Shown here piece after piece: positions 1-10,812 of a stretch of 64,000 bases of DNA. The DNA lies in NCBI GenBank assembly GCA_031772625.1, contig CM062812.1:728660300-728724299 (forward strand). The letters are read 5' to 3'. Under the pieces are notes generated by a model. It worked only from the letters and a program-made list of their open reading frames with translations. It searched no databases and had not been told where the DNA came from. Source of the stretch: Pinus tabuliformis (Eukaryota; Streptophyta; Pinopsida; Pinales; Pinaceae). Positions within the stretch are counted from its first letter, which is position 1, and every line of letters begins with the position of its first letter. The position numbers and the translations under genes are program-made.

Positions 1-277
1 ATTATATTGATTTACCCATGTAGTGCCCATTTTGTTACTATTGTGCCTCATAGAAGCCCACTATTGTTATTATTGTGCCCTTACATTATTATTGTTATGT
101 CAGCTCTGATTATGTTATGACCCCTTAGACTCCTATATATAGAAAGGAGGTTTTATCATTTGTATCATCCAAGAATTGTTCATTTATGTAATGTAAAGGA
201 GGTTGTCCCCTCGAAGAGGCTGAATTCTAAGGCGTTGATCTATCTTTTCTATGTTTTCTTGAGCTGGTTTCATAACA
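1..277 (+). mobile_element. 3' part of an LTR, cut by window start
   Basis: This stretch reads like the promoter-to-end part of a plant LTR. There is a TATA-like box (CTATATATAG) near 132-141 and a terminal ...CATAACA at 271-277. Immediately after it the reverse-transcriptase sequence of the Copia fossil resumes, so this LTR sits inside that element. No primer-binding site follows at 278, which fits the downstream end of a solo LTR or of a 3' LTR in plus orientation. The other end and the target duplication lie outside the window, so the family is unknown. Confidence 0.55.
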
Positions 278-650
278 TACCAGTTCTTTCTTACCCTTCA
301 CCACAAAGCCTTTAGGTTGCTTCATGTAGATCTCCTCTTCCAGATCCCCATGAAGAAATGTTGTCTTCACATCCATCTGTTCTACCTCAAAATCAAAAGC
401 AGCAACAACAGATAAAAGTAATCTAATAGAAGTTACCTTGGCAACAGGAGAAAAAAATATCACCAAAATCAATTCCCGGCACCTGGGAATAACCTTTTCC
501 TACCAACCGAGCTTTGTATTTCTCCACTTTTCCTTCTGCATTTGTCTTCTTTTTGAACACCCATTTGCTACCAATGGGTTTCCTTCCAGCCGGCAACTCC
601 ACCAGATCCCAAGCCTCATTTTTGTGCAAAGATGCCATTTCATCAACCAT
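278..650 (-). pseudogene. Copia reverse transcriptase, N-terminal part (fossil)
   Basis: The frames read the start of a Copia-type RT. They include EAWDLVELPAGRKPIGSKWV, KARLVGKGYSQVPGIDFGDI, then FEVEQMDVKTTFLHGDLEEE and IYMKQPKGF. The catalytic YVDD part is absent because an unrelated LTR (1-277) interrupts the domain. The closest relative in the window is the RT at 42900-43300 on the plus strand. Confidence 0.88.
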
Positions 651-965
651 GGCCTCTTTCTAGAGTTTTCCATCCTCTGAATCCACTGCTTCCTTCACAG
701 TTCTGCGATCATCATCAGTAACATACAAAGAAAAATTCGAACAGAAATCAGATGGATTATACCTTTTTGGTTGCCTTCTTCCTTGAACTGATATTCTCAC
801 AGCCGGAGTTTGTGGCTCTTCATCTTCTGATTCCTCCTCTGCTGTAGAGTCTGATTCTTCCTCCTTTAGCTCAAACTCTATCTTCTGAGGTTCCTTTCAT
901 TAGACTTCATGTTTAATAACATCTTTCACCTCTCTAAGTAGCACATCTAGGCTGCACAGAACCTT

Positions 966-1683
966 TCATGTGACTAGGTTCCAAAGCTTATAACCCTTTA
1001 AACCATCCTTATAGCCAATAAAGATACACTTTTCAGATTTACTATCCAACTTGGTTCGTTTCTCCTTTGGAACATGTACATATGCATCACATCCAAATAC
1101 CCTCAGATGTGAAAGAGAGGGTTTCTTACCAGTCCATACCTCTTGTGGAGTCTTATCCTCCAACACCGATGAAGGTGACCTGTTGACCAGGTAACATGCA
1201 GTATCCACCGCCTCTACCCAGAATTCCTATCCTAACCTGGCACCACTGAGCATGCTTCTTGCCCTTTCCATCAAAGTCTTATTCATTATTTTTGCAACTC
1301 CATTTTGATGAGGTGTATATGGAGTAGTCTTTTTCCATGCTATACCATACTTCTTACAATATTCTTCAAATTCCTTATTGCAAAACTCTCTACCATTATC
1401 TGTCCTCAGCACCTTTATCTTCTTCCCTGTCCGGTTTTCCACCAAAGACTTCAGATTTCTTCTTAAGGAAATATATCCATGTATTCCTTGAGAAGTCATC
1501 TATAAATGATACATAGTACACAGACTTACCCAGTGATGGAACCTTCATAGGTCCAAACACATCACTGTGCACAAGTTCTAATATCTGTTTCGCCCTTTTA
1601 CTACCAAAGGGGAAACTCACCCGATTTTGCTTCCCATATACACAATTTTCACAGAAATCAAAATCCAGAGAGCTATTACTCAT
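966..1683 (-). pseudogene. Copia integrase region (fossil)
   Basis: Two overlapping frames here carry Copia integrase features. These are the pre-integrase FCENCVYGKQ segment, the core with VLRTDNGREFCNKEFEEYC and TPYTPHQNGV, and the later HLRVFGCDAYVHVPKEKR segment typical of the integrase C-terminal half. Sequence 651-965 continues toward RT and includes an acidic linker. The region is broken, and it belongs to the element at 278-3588. Confidence 0.9.
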
Positions 1684-1713
1684 ACCTTATACCATACCTT
1701 TACCATGAAGTAT

Positions 1714-2937
1714 CTAAATGCCCTTTTTTCCAATATGTACAAGCTTTTGATGCCACAGCATGGTATTCTCTCCAAAGACCACTAGATTTTCTGTTCCACT
1801 TTCAGGAACCATAGAACTATTGCATCCATCAATAACAGTGCTACCTTGCAGCTTATACAGAGTTCCAATCCGAAATCCCCGCATCAATACCAGTGCTCCC
1901 TGAACCATCTTGCAGGTATCCTTCTCAAACACTGTTTTTACACCTACATCATCCAGCTTGCTAACAGAAATCAGATTTTTGGCTAACGCAAGAATATGTA
2001 GAACACTTGGAAGCATTCTAACCCTTCCACCTTGCAACTTCAACTTTACTTTTCCGCTACCAACGATTCTAGCCTTCCTGTCATCCCCCAAGAATACATC
2101 ACCACCATCATATTTCTCATACTCGCAGAACCACTCTCTATGGGGAGTGAAGTGAAAGGATGCACCTGAGTCAATCAACCATGCCTCATGATCTACATGT
2201 GTACTTGAAGAAGCCAAGTACACATCCCCACCTTCATCTGAGGTGGTTTTCGCCTCTATAGAAGGAGCCTCACCAGATCTCTTTCCTTTATCAGGAGCTT
2301 TAGATTTACAATCCCTTTTAAAGTGGCCTTCCTTTCTCCATTTCCAACACACCACCTTCATAGGTTTTCCTGGAGATTCAGATCTCCCTCTAGATTTAGG
2401 TCTCCAACTCGATGAATTATTTTTGTTTCTGTTCTCGGACCATCCTCGTATGGATAAGGAATCACCATTCTGGTTCTCCATATTTTTCTGTCTCATCTCC
2501 TCCGTCAGCAAGGATGAGACTACTTCATCAAAATGCAAGGCAGTTGCATTGCTACCTATTGCAATAACCAAACTATCCCACGAATCTGGTAGAGAACACA
2601 ACAAACTGATGCACTTATCTTCATCTGAAATTTTAATATCAATAGATGCTAACTGACTTACCACAGTATTAAATGCATTCAAATGCTCTGTCACAGAGTC
2701 TTCATCTTTCATCCTCAAGTTATACAGATTTTTCCGCAGGAACAGTTTATTCACCAGAGGCTTATATTGGTACAAAGTCCCTAACTTGTCCCACAAAGCC
2801 TTCATCATAGCTTCCCCTAATACATTCAGCAATACTAAATCTGAGACACACAATCGTATTGTGCTCTTTGCCTTCCGATCCAACTTCTTCCATTCTTCAT
2901 CGGACACTCCCGTTGGTTTAGTACCAAGATCTACCAC
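1714..2937 (-). pseudogene. Copia gag-protease region (fossil)
   Basis: This is the longest open frame of copy 1, about 407 codons. Residues 1-150 match the Copia gag (UBN2-like) pattern, for example LWDKLGTLYQ and VNKLFLRKNLYNLRM. A zinc-knuckle region follows at about 197-210 (GHFKRDC), then the aspartic protease motif WLIDSGASFHFT at about 253-264. The frame ends in the start of the GAG-pre-integrase segment (MLWHQKLVHIG). It encodes the structural protein and protease of an LTR element. The element as a whole is broken, so this is a fossil and not a host gene. Confidence 0.9.
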
Positions 2938-3164
2938 GATCCACTAGTCTTTATCTACTAATAGATCCTCCATCTTGAGTTTCCACAACTCAAAACTCTG
3001 ACCATTAAATTTCTCGATCTCTATCTTTCCACTGCTCACCATCTTCTTTCACCACCAGAATCGATCTCGCAGATATCCCATTAAACAAGGTCTACCACAG
3101 GCCCGAGAAAAACCCCTCAGCAATAAAGACGTCCCCTTGAAGCCAAAATAGCTCTAATACCAAA

Positions 3165-3588
3165 TGTAGGTTTTAACCCCATACAGAAGTTACCTGCATA
3201 CGAATTATAAAACACGGTTAAACAATGCGAGATCATAACACATAAAACGCATATACACAGAGATTTTCCCCTGGATTCCAAAATCGGGACTACCATCTTG
3301 ATTTTTCATTATGTTCCTTTCAATGTTACAATACAAATTTATACATGCTGAAGCATCCAATACCATGGGCTGAAAACTATCGCGTCCAATACCATGGACC
3401 GAAAACCATCGAGTCCAAAAAACATGTGCAAAAATCATGCACAAAACAATAGGTGGGTCCGCCCAACCTAACATAGGGTCCAAAACCAAAATTTTCCGAG
3501 GCGCTGCCCTGGACCCCATAAAGTGGGGTTATGGGTGCCCCTCAAACCCCTTGTTAACTATGTGGAAATAATATAACACAACCCAACA
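3165..3588 (-). repeat. 5' LTR of Copia copy 1
   Basis: This 424-bp LTR runs in minus orientation from TGTTGGGTTGTG (plus-strand end ...CACAACCCAACA at 3588) to ...AACCTACA (plus-strand TGTAGGTT at 3165). It matches the LTRs at 5385-5729, 38451-38938, 39863-40387 and 44490-49065. The primer site lies just inside at 3151-3162. Outside it, integrase sequence of another copy begins at once. Confidence 0.92.
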
Positions 3589-5729
3589 CATTATCTGTCC
3601 TCAGCACCTTTATCTTCTTCTCTGTCTAATTTTCCATGAGAGCCCTAAATTCTTTAAACCTGTCAAAGGCTTCAGATTTCTTCTTAAGGAAATATATCCA
3701 TGTATTCCTTGAGAAGTCATCCATAAATGATACATACTACATAGACTTACCCAGTGACGAAACCTTCACAGGTCCAAACACATCACTGTGCACAAGTTCT
3801 AATATTTGTTTCGCCCTCTTACTACCAAAGGGGAAACTCACCCGATTCTACTTCCCATATATACAATTTTCACAGAAATCAAAATCCAGAGAACTATTAC
3901 TCATACCTTTACCATGAAGTATTTGAAGGCCTTTTTCTAAAATATGTCCAAGCTTGTGATGCCACAACATGGTCTTCTCTCCAGAGATCACTAGATTTTC
4001 TACTCCATTTTTAGGAACCACAGAACGGTTGCACCCATCAATAAGAGTGCTACCTTGCAGCTTGTATAGAGTTCCAATTTGAACTCCCTGCATCAATACT
4101 AGTGCTCCCAAAACCATCGTGCAGGTATCCTTCTCGAACACTGTTTTTACACCTGCATCATCCAACTTTCTTACAAGAAATCAGATTTCTGGCCAATGCA
4201 GGAATATGCAGAACACCCGGAAGTGTTCTAACCCTTCCACCTTGCAACTTCAACTTTACTTTTCCACAACCAACAATTCTAGTCTTCCTATCATCCCCTA
4301 AGAAGACATCACCACCATCATATTTCTCATACTCGCAAAACCACTCTCTATGGGGAGTGAAGTGAAAGGATGCACCTGAGTCAATCAACCATGCCTCATG
4401 ATCTACATGTGTACTTGAGGAAGTCAAGTACACATCCCCACCTTCATCTGAGGTGGTTTTTGCCTCTGCAGAAGGAGCATCATTAGATCCATTTCCTTTG
4501 TTAAGAGCTTTAGATTTATAGTCCCTTTTGAATTTCCCTTCCTTTAAGCATTTCCAACACACCACCTTTACAGGTTTTCCTGGAGATTTAGATCTCCCTC
4601 TAGATTTAAATTTCCCACTTGATGACTTATTTTTGTTTCTGTTCTAAAAAAAATAGGACCGTCATCATACATACAAGGCATCAAAATTCTGGCTCTCCAT
4701 ATTTTTCTATCTCATATCCTCCGTCAGCCAGGATGAGGCTATTTCATCAAACTACAAGGCAGTTGCATTACTACCTATTGCAATAACCAGATTATCCCAC
4801 AAATCTGGTAGAGAACACAACAAACTGATGCACTTATCTTCATATGAAATTTTAATATCAATAGATGCTAACAGACTTACCACAGTATTAAATGCATTCA
4901 AATGCTCTATCACCAAGTCTCCATATTTCATCCTCAAGTTATACAGCTTTTTCCATAGGAACAGTTTATTCAGTAAAGACTTAGATTGGTACAAAGTCCC
5001 TAACTTGTCCCACAAAGCCTTTGTCATAGCTTCCCCTGATACATTCAGCAATACTGAATCTGAGACACATAATAGTATTATGCTCTTTGCCTTCTGATCC
5101 AACTTCTTCCATTCTTCATCTGACACTCCCATTGGTTTAGTACCCAGATCTACCACGATTCACTAATCTTTATCCACCAACAGATCCTCCATATTGTGTT
5201 TCCACAACTAAAAACTCTAACCATTAAATTTCTCGATCTCTATCTTTCCACTGCTTGCCATCTTCTTTCACCACCAAAATCAATCTCGCAGATCTCCCAC
5301 TGAATAGGGTCTACCACGGGCCCGAGCAAAACCCCTCAGCAACAAAGGCGTCCCCTTGAAGCCAAACCTAGCTCTGATACCAAATGTAGGTTTTAACCCC
5401 GTACAGAAATTACCTGCATACGAATTCTAAAACATAGAAAATAAACAATGTGAGAGCATAACACATATACACAGAGATTTTCTCTTGGATCCCAAAACCA
5501 GGACTACCAGCTTGATTTTTCATTATGTTCCTTTCAATGTTACAATACATATTTATACATGCCGAAGCATCCAATACCATGGACCGAAAACCATTGCGTC
5601 CAAAAAAAACGTGCGAAAATCATGCACAAAACCATAGGTGGGTCCACCCAACCTAATATAGGGTCCAAAACCAAAATTTTCTGGGGCGCTGCCCCAGACC
5701 CCATAGAGTAGGGTTATGGGTACCCAACA
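3589..5729 (-). mobile_element. Copia fossil, copy 2, split by copy 1
   Basis: This is a second minus-strand copy of the same Copia family. Visible parts, read right to left, are a shortened 5' LTR (5385-5729), a primer site matching methionine tRNA (GCTCTGATACCA plus-strand, 5371-5382), gag (about 4560-5156), protease with WLIDSGASFHFT (4158-4565), and integrase up to 3589. There the 5' LTR of copy 1 cuts it. The rest lies beyond the left window edge. It has several breaks. At 5729/5730 it interrupts an unrelated coding remnant, so it inserted into that older sequence. Confidence 0.9.
5385..5729 (-). repeat. Shortened 5' LTR of Copia copy 2
   Basis: This 345-bp LTR begins (plus strand) TGTAGGTTTTAACCCC at 5385 and ends ACCCAACA at 5729. 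It aligns along most of its length with the LTR of copy 1 and is shorter near its outer end. It adjoins the primer site at 5371-5382. Confidence 0.85.
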
Positions 5730-6485
5730 AAAAATTGTTCTAAAACCGTGATGTTGAGCCAGGAGCGTAAAGGCCAGCCCTTCCTTTCCTTCAGGAAATT
5801 CATAGATGGCCAGATAACCTTTAGGAGGATACCAAATGATGGGGCTCCGAAACTGACATCCTAACCAATAAGATCCTTCTCTCAAAATAAGATTGCTATA
5901 GGTGACCAAACGGGCCACAACTGCTTTAAAATTGCTGTAGTTAAATGGTTCCCTGTCTTGCACACTACTAGTGGAGACTGTCCACCTGATGTTAGATGCA
6001 GCGAAGGATCTTTCTTGAATGGAGAGGAAATATGATACTCCATTCTGAACAATCTCTTTATGAATGGGCCCCAAAATTTTAATCACCCCTTCTTGTGTCA
6101 TTAGACTCTTATGGTTGGAAAATATTTGTAAAGGGTGTTTAGGTTCACCTCTTACCCAAATATCCATTCCATGTTCCTGTCTTTGGAATGTATTATAATC
6201 TTTAAACCATTTGAGTTGGTTAACTGCAAACAAAATAAAGGCCTGGAATTGAACATCCCCTACAAAAGGGTTTGGGTTCTTTTCCACCTCGTTATCTATT
6301 ACAAAATTGTGTAGGTAAAACTCACAAAGAAGCCTTTGGACCTTTACACCATGTCGCTTGCAGCAATTTATAAAATCATCAATTGTTCTTAATTCAATTG
6401 GTTTGTCAGCTCTCACGGCTTTAAGTTTCAACAACAGGTACCGTTCTAACAAAAAAAGGCATAATTTGTGGTGGGAGACCTGCAT
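5730..6485 (-). pseudogene. Unknown coding remnant, probably part of a retroelement accessory region
   Basis: A minus-strand frame of about 250 codons enters this stretch and is interrupted at its 3' end by the Copia copy 2 LTR. I do not recognise it. Visible features are a segment rich in aromatics and charged residues (LLCEFYLHNFVIDNEVEKNP, FVNQ-like and LKWFKDYNTFQRQEHGMDIW), SYWLGCQFRSPIIWYPPKGY, and no obvious transmembrane segment or catalytic motif. It lies in the same orientation as, and downstream of, three other remnants (to 8470) and the Athila/Tat-like pol at 10.6-16.1 kb. An extra ORF of a Gypsy element is therefore plausible, and a captured host fragment is the alternative. Confidence 0.45.
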
Positions 6486-6700
6486 GCCAAGACATCCATA
6501 TATAATGAGCAGATGGTGTTTGTCTGACCTATGACCCTGTCTAATTTGAGCTTGATCTTTTCTATTTTTTATTCCACCTTTCTTCTTCTATCAAAAATCT
6601 CGCTTTCTGTTATATTCATTTCCCGAAGCTATTTCTGTAGCTCTTAATATTTCTGTCGGGAAATGGTTTCTTGTTCAAGTCATTCTAATGCGAGCCGAGC

Positions 6701-7297
6701 TTATGCTAATTCTTCATAAAGATTCAGTATAATGGGGTCATTGTGTGTCATGATATCTTTGTCTTGTATGCCCATCTTAGTGCTTATGCTATGAGAAGGG
6801 ATATCTTTTGTTTGTATTTCTTTATTATGGGAGGTCCAAACCTCTGCCTGAGTAGCTACATCTACTAAATCTGCATGTTGTTCCTCTTGGGTGATGACTG
6901 TTTGAGTAGGTATGGGCTCATTTTGAGTTCTTGTAGCCATAATTTCATATAATTCTGTTTGCACAGCCACATTTACTATCTCTGAGGTATTGTTCGGAAC
7001 CTTTCCCGTTGTGATTCCTTTTATTTTCCTTAGGAGACTTTTGACTGTCTTGCGAAGCTTTTGTTGTTCTTTTATTAGGTTATTCAATTTGTATCTATAC
7101 CTTTTCGGAGGAATAACCGGTCTGCTAATAGTCTCGTTAATAGCTTTTGTCTGTAAAGAGCCTGGTTGTTCACCCTGACTCTGTTTCGATAAGACCATGT
7201 CTCCAGATTTATTATCAGCTTCCCAAATAATCGCTATCTCTACTTCTTCTTCTTGGCCTATGTTTTCTGGGTCTACACCTTCATGGATGTTTTCCAC
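6701..7297 (-). pseudogene. Unknown coding remnant with basic coiled-coil stretch
   Basis: A minus-strand frame of 198 codons. It starts acidic (DPENIGQEEEVEIAIIWEAD) and has a basic, probably helical middle (LNNLIKEQQKLRKTVKSLLR, about residues 71-90). It ends in a Gln/Thr-rich tail with repeated 'TQ' units (VAVQTELYE, VDVATQAEVW, KEIQTKDI), three similar VxxQTE/TQAE elements about 40 residues apart. I do not recognise a family. It sits in line with the remnants on either side and probably belongs to the same disrupted protein region. Confidence 0.4.
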
Positions 7298-7351
7298 TGG
7301 GAGCGTGTCACCAGATTGGTTCCCTAATTCTTGAATGGCCTCTGCATCTAT

Positions 7352-7729
7352 TTATGCTTCGTGGCTTATATCTTTTGAGGGAGATAGAATTCTGGTATAG
7401 TGAGAATTCCCAGGAGATTGGGTTTCTCCTAAGTTAATATTGAGCAGTCCTTTAGGCTTCATGTAGACATTCATGTTGGCCAGGACCAGGGCCATCTCGA
7501 AATCGTGCAACAGATCATCTTGGGAACTCATATTTGGTGTTGGGGGAAGTCCCAATTCATTTCTTTGTTCATCTTCAGAATGCCATGTTCCTTCCTCAGG
7601 TTCTTGTTCAGGGTTATCTTGTCCTTCTAACTCTATCTGCAAGTATTGTTCACTTACTGAGGTGGATAATTCTCTAGGTTCACTAGCGCTGCCTTGAGGA
7701 TTTTCAGATGCCCCCTGTTTTGACCTCAA
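7352..7729 (-). pseudogene. Unknown acidic coding remnant
   Basis: A minus-strand frame of 125 codons, rich in Glu, Ser, Pro and Gln (ELEGQDNPEQEPEEGTWHSE, LGLPPTPNMSSQDDLLHDFE). Most of it looks disordered. The first part is immediately preceded upstream by Lys/Arg-rich sequence in the same strand. No family is recognised. Its position between two other remnants in the same orientation suggests a linker of one larger protein. Confidence 0.35.
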
Positions 7730-8098
7730 CCTTGTGGATCATTTGCGTTTGTGAGGTATGCTTCCTGAAAGGGTAGTTCTCTTTCTTTTTGGAACAGGGT
7801 TAGGTGTTGGTAGGGCTACACCTCTTTCAAGGGCCAATATTAGATCATCCCAGGTTGATTGTTGTTGAGCAAGGTTATAGCTAACTATTAACCTAATCAG
7901 AAAATGGTGGCTAACTATTGTTTCTGTATCTTAGGACTATCTTAGCCTCTCGCCAGTGTCATGCAGTACTGAATTCAACAGTGCAAGCAAATTAACAGAG
8001 CATTTTTGTTTTAAAACTGCTAAAAGTTTGAGTTCTCGCAGCCTTATCATGTCTTTACACCCAGTGCAGCTAATATAGTTCTGGACAATTTGGGCCAA

Positions 8099-8470
8099 TT
8101 ATCCCCATGGCTCTCCAAGAGAAGATGGATGAATGCCTTTTCCCTTCTTGATTAGCTCCTCTCCTTCGTCCCTAAAAACCTCCACAACATAATGTAGCTT
8201 TAATCGCTTGCCAGCCCATACTGATCCTTCCGCAGGCAACCCAGACACTTCTGTTATCACAACGTCTATTACAGTGATTTTTCTGCCTCTTACCACTGAT
8301 TTTCCATTCTATAGATGCCGGAAAAATTCAACGGCGATTCCCTCATTTGGGTGTTGAAATATTGTAAAATATGTTATCCATCCTGCGCGAGCTAGAATTT
8401 CCCTGGATTCATCAGAGACGGCCAGTGTTAAAGGTTCTTAGTGCACTATTCTTCCTCCCATAATGCTTGA
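8099..8470 (-). pseudogene. Remnant weakly resembling plant transposon-associated protein N-terminus
   Basis: The minus-strand frame contains VVRGRKITVIDVVITEVSGL followed by PAEG, LKLHYVVEVFRDEGEELIKK and IHPSSLGEPWG. The pattern 'V-RG-(I/V)-x-(I/V)...I...GLP.EG' recalls the plant-specific 'putative plant transposon protein' domain often found with Tat/Ogre-type Gypsy elements. The resemblance is only by eye and weak. It starts near 8470 and is the upstream end of the 5730-8470 block. Confidence 0.35.
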
Positions 8471-9933
8471 ATTCTGCAAACAATTAGTGTAGCGGGGAAA
8501 GCACAGCAATGAACAGAGCTGATTGATGGAACAACAAATGGTTGTAATGGCTCTATCAGGTGATACTTTATAAACGTAAATATTGTTATTGAGGACTGTT
8601 ATAATGCCATATGCTCTGTGATCATGGGATGTTGTATTGTTCTACAAAATCAAATGAAAAGATGACAGCATATGCATAAGCATACTGGAGGTCCTCTCCC
8701 CCTCTCGAAATAATAGGCCACCTATGACCAAATGAATGAAAGGATAACGTGCTGGCAGTGAAATACAGGGGTGATGGATTGGGTAATGAAAGTGGCAAGG
8801 TACACATATTAATGAAAGGAACATAAAGGATATTGGAGTGATGAAAACAAGGCGTGTAAAGAGAATTATCAATAAGTGATAAGATTCCGTGAGGTGATGC
8901 GATGAAGAAAAAGGACAGCATACACAGGAAATAATACTTTACCACCATTATTCCACTTAAAACTGTTGTGATTGATTTTAAAAGATTAAATCATGCATAA
9001 AGGTTCAAGGTAAGTTAGGGACATAATCTCTCCATAGAAAAGATAAAAACATAAGAAGAGGGAATTATAATAATTCTTTATGTAGAAAATAAAACTTCAA
9101 TACCATCAGTAGAGCTTCTATTGCTTGTAAGCATCCATAGCCTTGATAGAGTTTCTTTCTAACCCTTGGAAACCATGGTCCTCTATGTATAATTGGGGAA
9201 GTGCATTATGATGTCCATAGTAGAGACCAATATGTTGGAATGGTAACTACATGAACACATCGCCATTCACTAGGAAGTAGCGAAAGTGGTTAGGTCAGCT
9301 CGTGATGAGACCTCCTGTTCCAAGGACTTCGTTTCTTGATGCATCCATTGGATCATATCCCTGGTGTGGTGACCATAGTGGGAATGTCACTTCGCTTCTT
9401 CCTTATGATCATGGTAGGCTAGCTCGTGATGAGACCCCCTATCATCCATCTATGGAAAAAAAAATCATATAATTGTTAGTGAATATATATATATATATTA
9501 TTATTTAAACACTCCCCATTTTATATATAGAGGGTGGCTCAGCACTCCTTAAGAGTAGGGATGGCGGAAGAAGTTTGAATATATCAATAGAAAAAAAATA
9601 TGCCCATAACCTTATTGATAATAAATAGAGAGAGTTATATGGGGTAGGGGAGAACCAGCATGGTACAAATAATCAATCAGTTTGATATAGTGGAAATGAG
9701 AATAGTGAAGTGATATAGATAATTGTGTCCTTTCTTTTTCAATCATCACAAAGAAATATTGTTAAAGATGATAATATTCAAGATATTTGCCTATTCCAGT
9801 AGACTTCATACTTATTGTCCTTAAATATGTATTGTACTTTTATGCCATAAAGAGAATCATAAAGAGTGAACTGGAATGGTCTAGGGATGATCATGCAAGG
9901 GGAAGAAAGGGTGTTCTAAAAAATACTCACAAG
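8471..9933. other. Unassigned AT-rich stretch
   Basis: I see no coding region I can support. There is a direct repeat of about 23 bp (AGCTCGTGATGAGACC core) near 9299-9314 and again near 9422-9437. A short (TA)n run lies at about 9486-9500, and a TATATATAGAGGG motif near 9522. It may hold a diverged 3' end of the Gypsy element to the right, but I could not match it to the LTR at 16672-17759. Confidence 0.4.
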
Positions 9934-10515
9934 GTGTTCTTCCCTATAGGGAACATCAGCTATTCCCTGTAGGGAAAAACAAAGAAAAACACAGCAAAAA
10001 AAGGTGTTGTTCCTTATAGGGAAAAACAATTGTTCCCTGTACGAAACAGCAAAGGGAAAATACACGCAAAAGGTATTGTTCCCTATAGGGAACAACAATG
10101 AAAAATACATGCAAAAAGTGTTGTTCCCTGTAGGGAACAACAGTTGTTCCCTGTAGGGAACAACAAAGAAAACACACACAAAAAGGTGTTATTCCCTGTA
10201 AGGAACAACAAAGAGAATACACACAAAAATTATTGTTCCGTATACGGAACAACAAGCGAAATACACACGAAAATTGTTGTTCCCTATAGGGAACAACAAT
10301 TTTTCCCTGTAGTGAACAACAAGGAAAAATGAACGCAAAAAGTGTTGTTTTCTATAGGGAACAACAAGGAAAAATGCACACAAAATGTTTTGTTCCCTAT
10401 AGGGAACAACAACTATTCCATGTAGGGAATAGCAAAGGAAAATGCAAATGAAAAAGTGTTGTTCCCAATAGGGAACAACAGTTGTTCCCAGTAGGGAATA
10501 ACAAAGGAAAATAGG
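9934..10515. repeat. Tandem array of short palindromes (GTTGTTCCCTA / TAGGGAACAAC)
   Basis: About ten units, alternating roughly 45 and 68 bp, each contain one or two copies of a palindrome. The palindrome is GTTGTTCCCTA followed by its reverse complement (22 bp, exact in several units, e.g. near 10276 and 10391). Units are joined by A-rich spacers of the form AA(A/G)GAAAAT(A/G)CACACAAAA. The longer units hold two palindromes back to back. Sequence variants keep the pairing in at least one unit: GTTCCGTATACGGAAC near 10233 is still a perfect palindrome. A lone related copy lies at 17541-17576, inside the LTR of the neighbouring Gypsy element. Open frames through the array on either strand reflect the repeat and not a gene. 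Confidence 0.9.
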
Positions 10516-10620
10516 ATAAAAACTACTAAACAATCATCTCTAATATTCTAAACAAATCCAATCAAATAAAAAGAAAAAAGAAAAGCAATTTTATGTACAG
10601 GTTTCAAAAAAAAAAATTCT

Positions 10621-10812
10621 TCATAGGACTGGTGCTATCCAAGAGTTTCCCTCTTCCCCGAGAATTTGTATTGTAGAATGTTCACATATCTGTTGGCAAA
10701 AGGATTCCTTTGTAAGCGGTTTGTGGTAGAGGCGTAGTCGATGTCCATTTTCTTTTAAAAAGTAGCCAAACCCATCAATGGTGGCTAATGTGATGGTTCC
10801 ATTATCGTGCAC
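10621..10812 (-). pseudogene. Gypsy integrase C-terminal tail (fossil)
   Basis: A short minus-strand frame (GTITLATIDGFGYFLKENGH, LRLYHKPLTKESF) follows integrase in the same strand. It has the look of the poorly conserved pol C-terminus of plant Gypsy elements, where 'L.NG..LK.Y' motifs are common. It marks the last recognisable coding part of the element. Confidence 0.6.

Larger units (their letters stand above)
278..3588 (-). mobile_element. Copia (Ty1) LTR retrotransposon fossil, copy 1 of the window's main Copia family
   Basis: This is a broken minus-strand Copia element. Read right to left it has a 5' LTR (3165-3588), a methionine-tRNA-like primer site (GCTCTAATACCA in plus orientation, 3151-3162), gag-protease (1714-2937), integrase (966-1683), and the start of reverse transcriptase (278-650). 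It carries several breaks. Its RT is cut at 277/278 by another LTR, and the remaining 3' part lies off the window. Its 5' LTR abuts the integrase of a second copy at 3588/3589, so it inserted into that copy. Three relatives of the same family lie in this window (3589-5729; 17762-38938; 39863-49065). Confidence 0.93.

Noticed and set aside
8622-8948. A minus-strand frame of about 108 codons rich in Phe/Ser/Tyr
   Set aside because: It overlaps another frame of similar quality and has no recognisable domain. It is probably chance in AT-rich DNA.
9934-10515. A CRISPR-like array
   Set aside because: Regular spacing looked suggestive, but the 'spacers' are themselves repetitive and A-rich, the repeats are degenerate, and the setting is a plant nuclear genome.
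9916-10533. Open frames with repeating 'VVPYREQ'-like peptide on the minus strand
   Set aside because: They are translations of the palindrome array, present in more than one frame, without a plausible protein.
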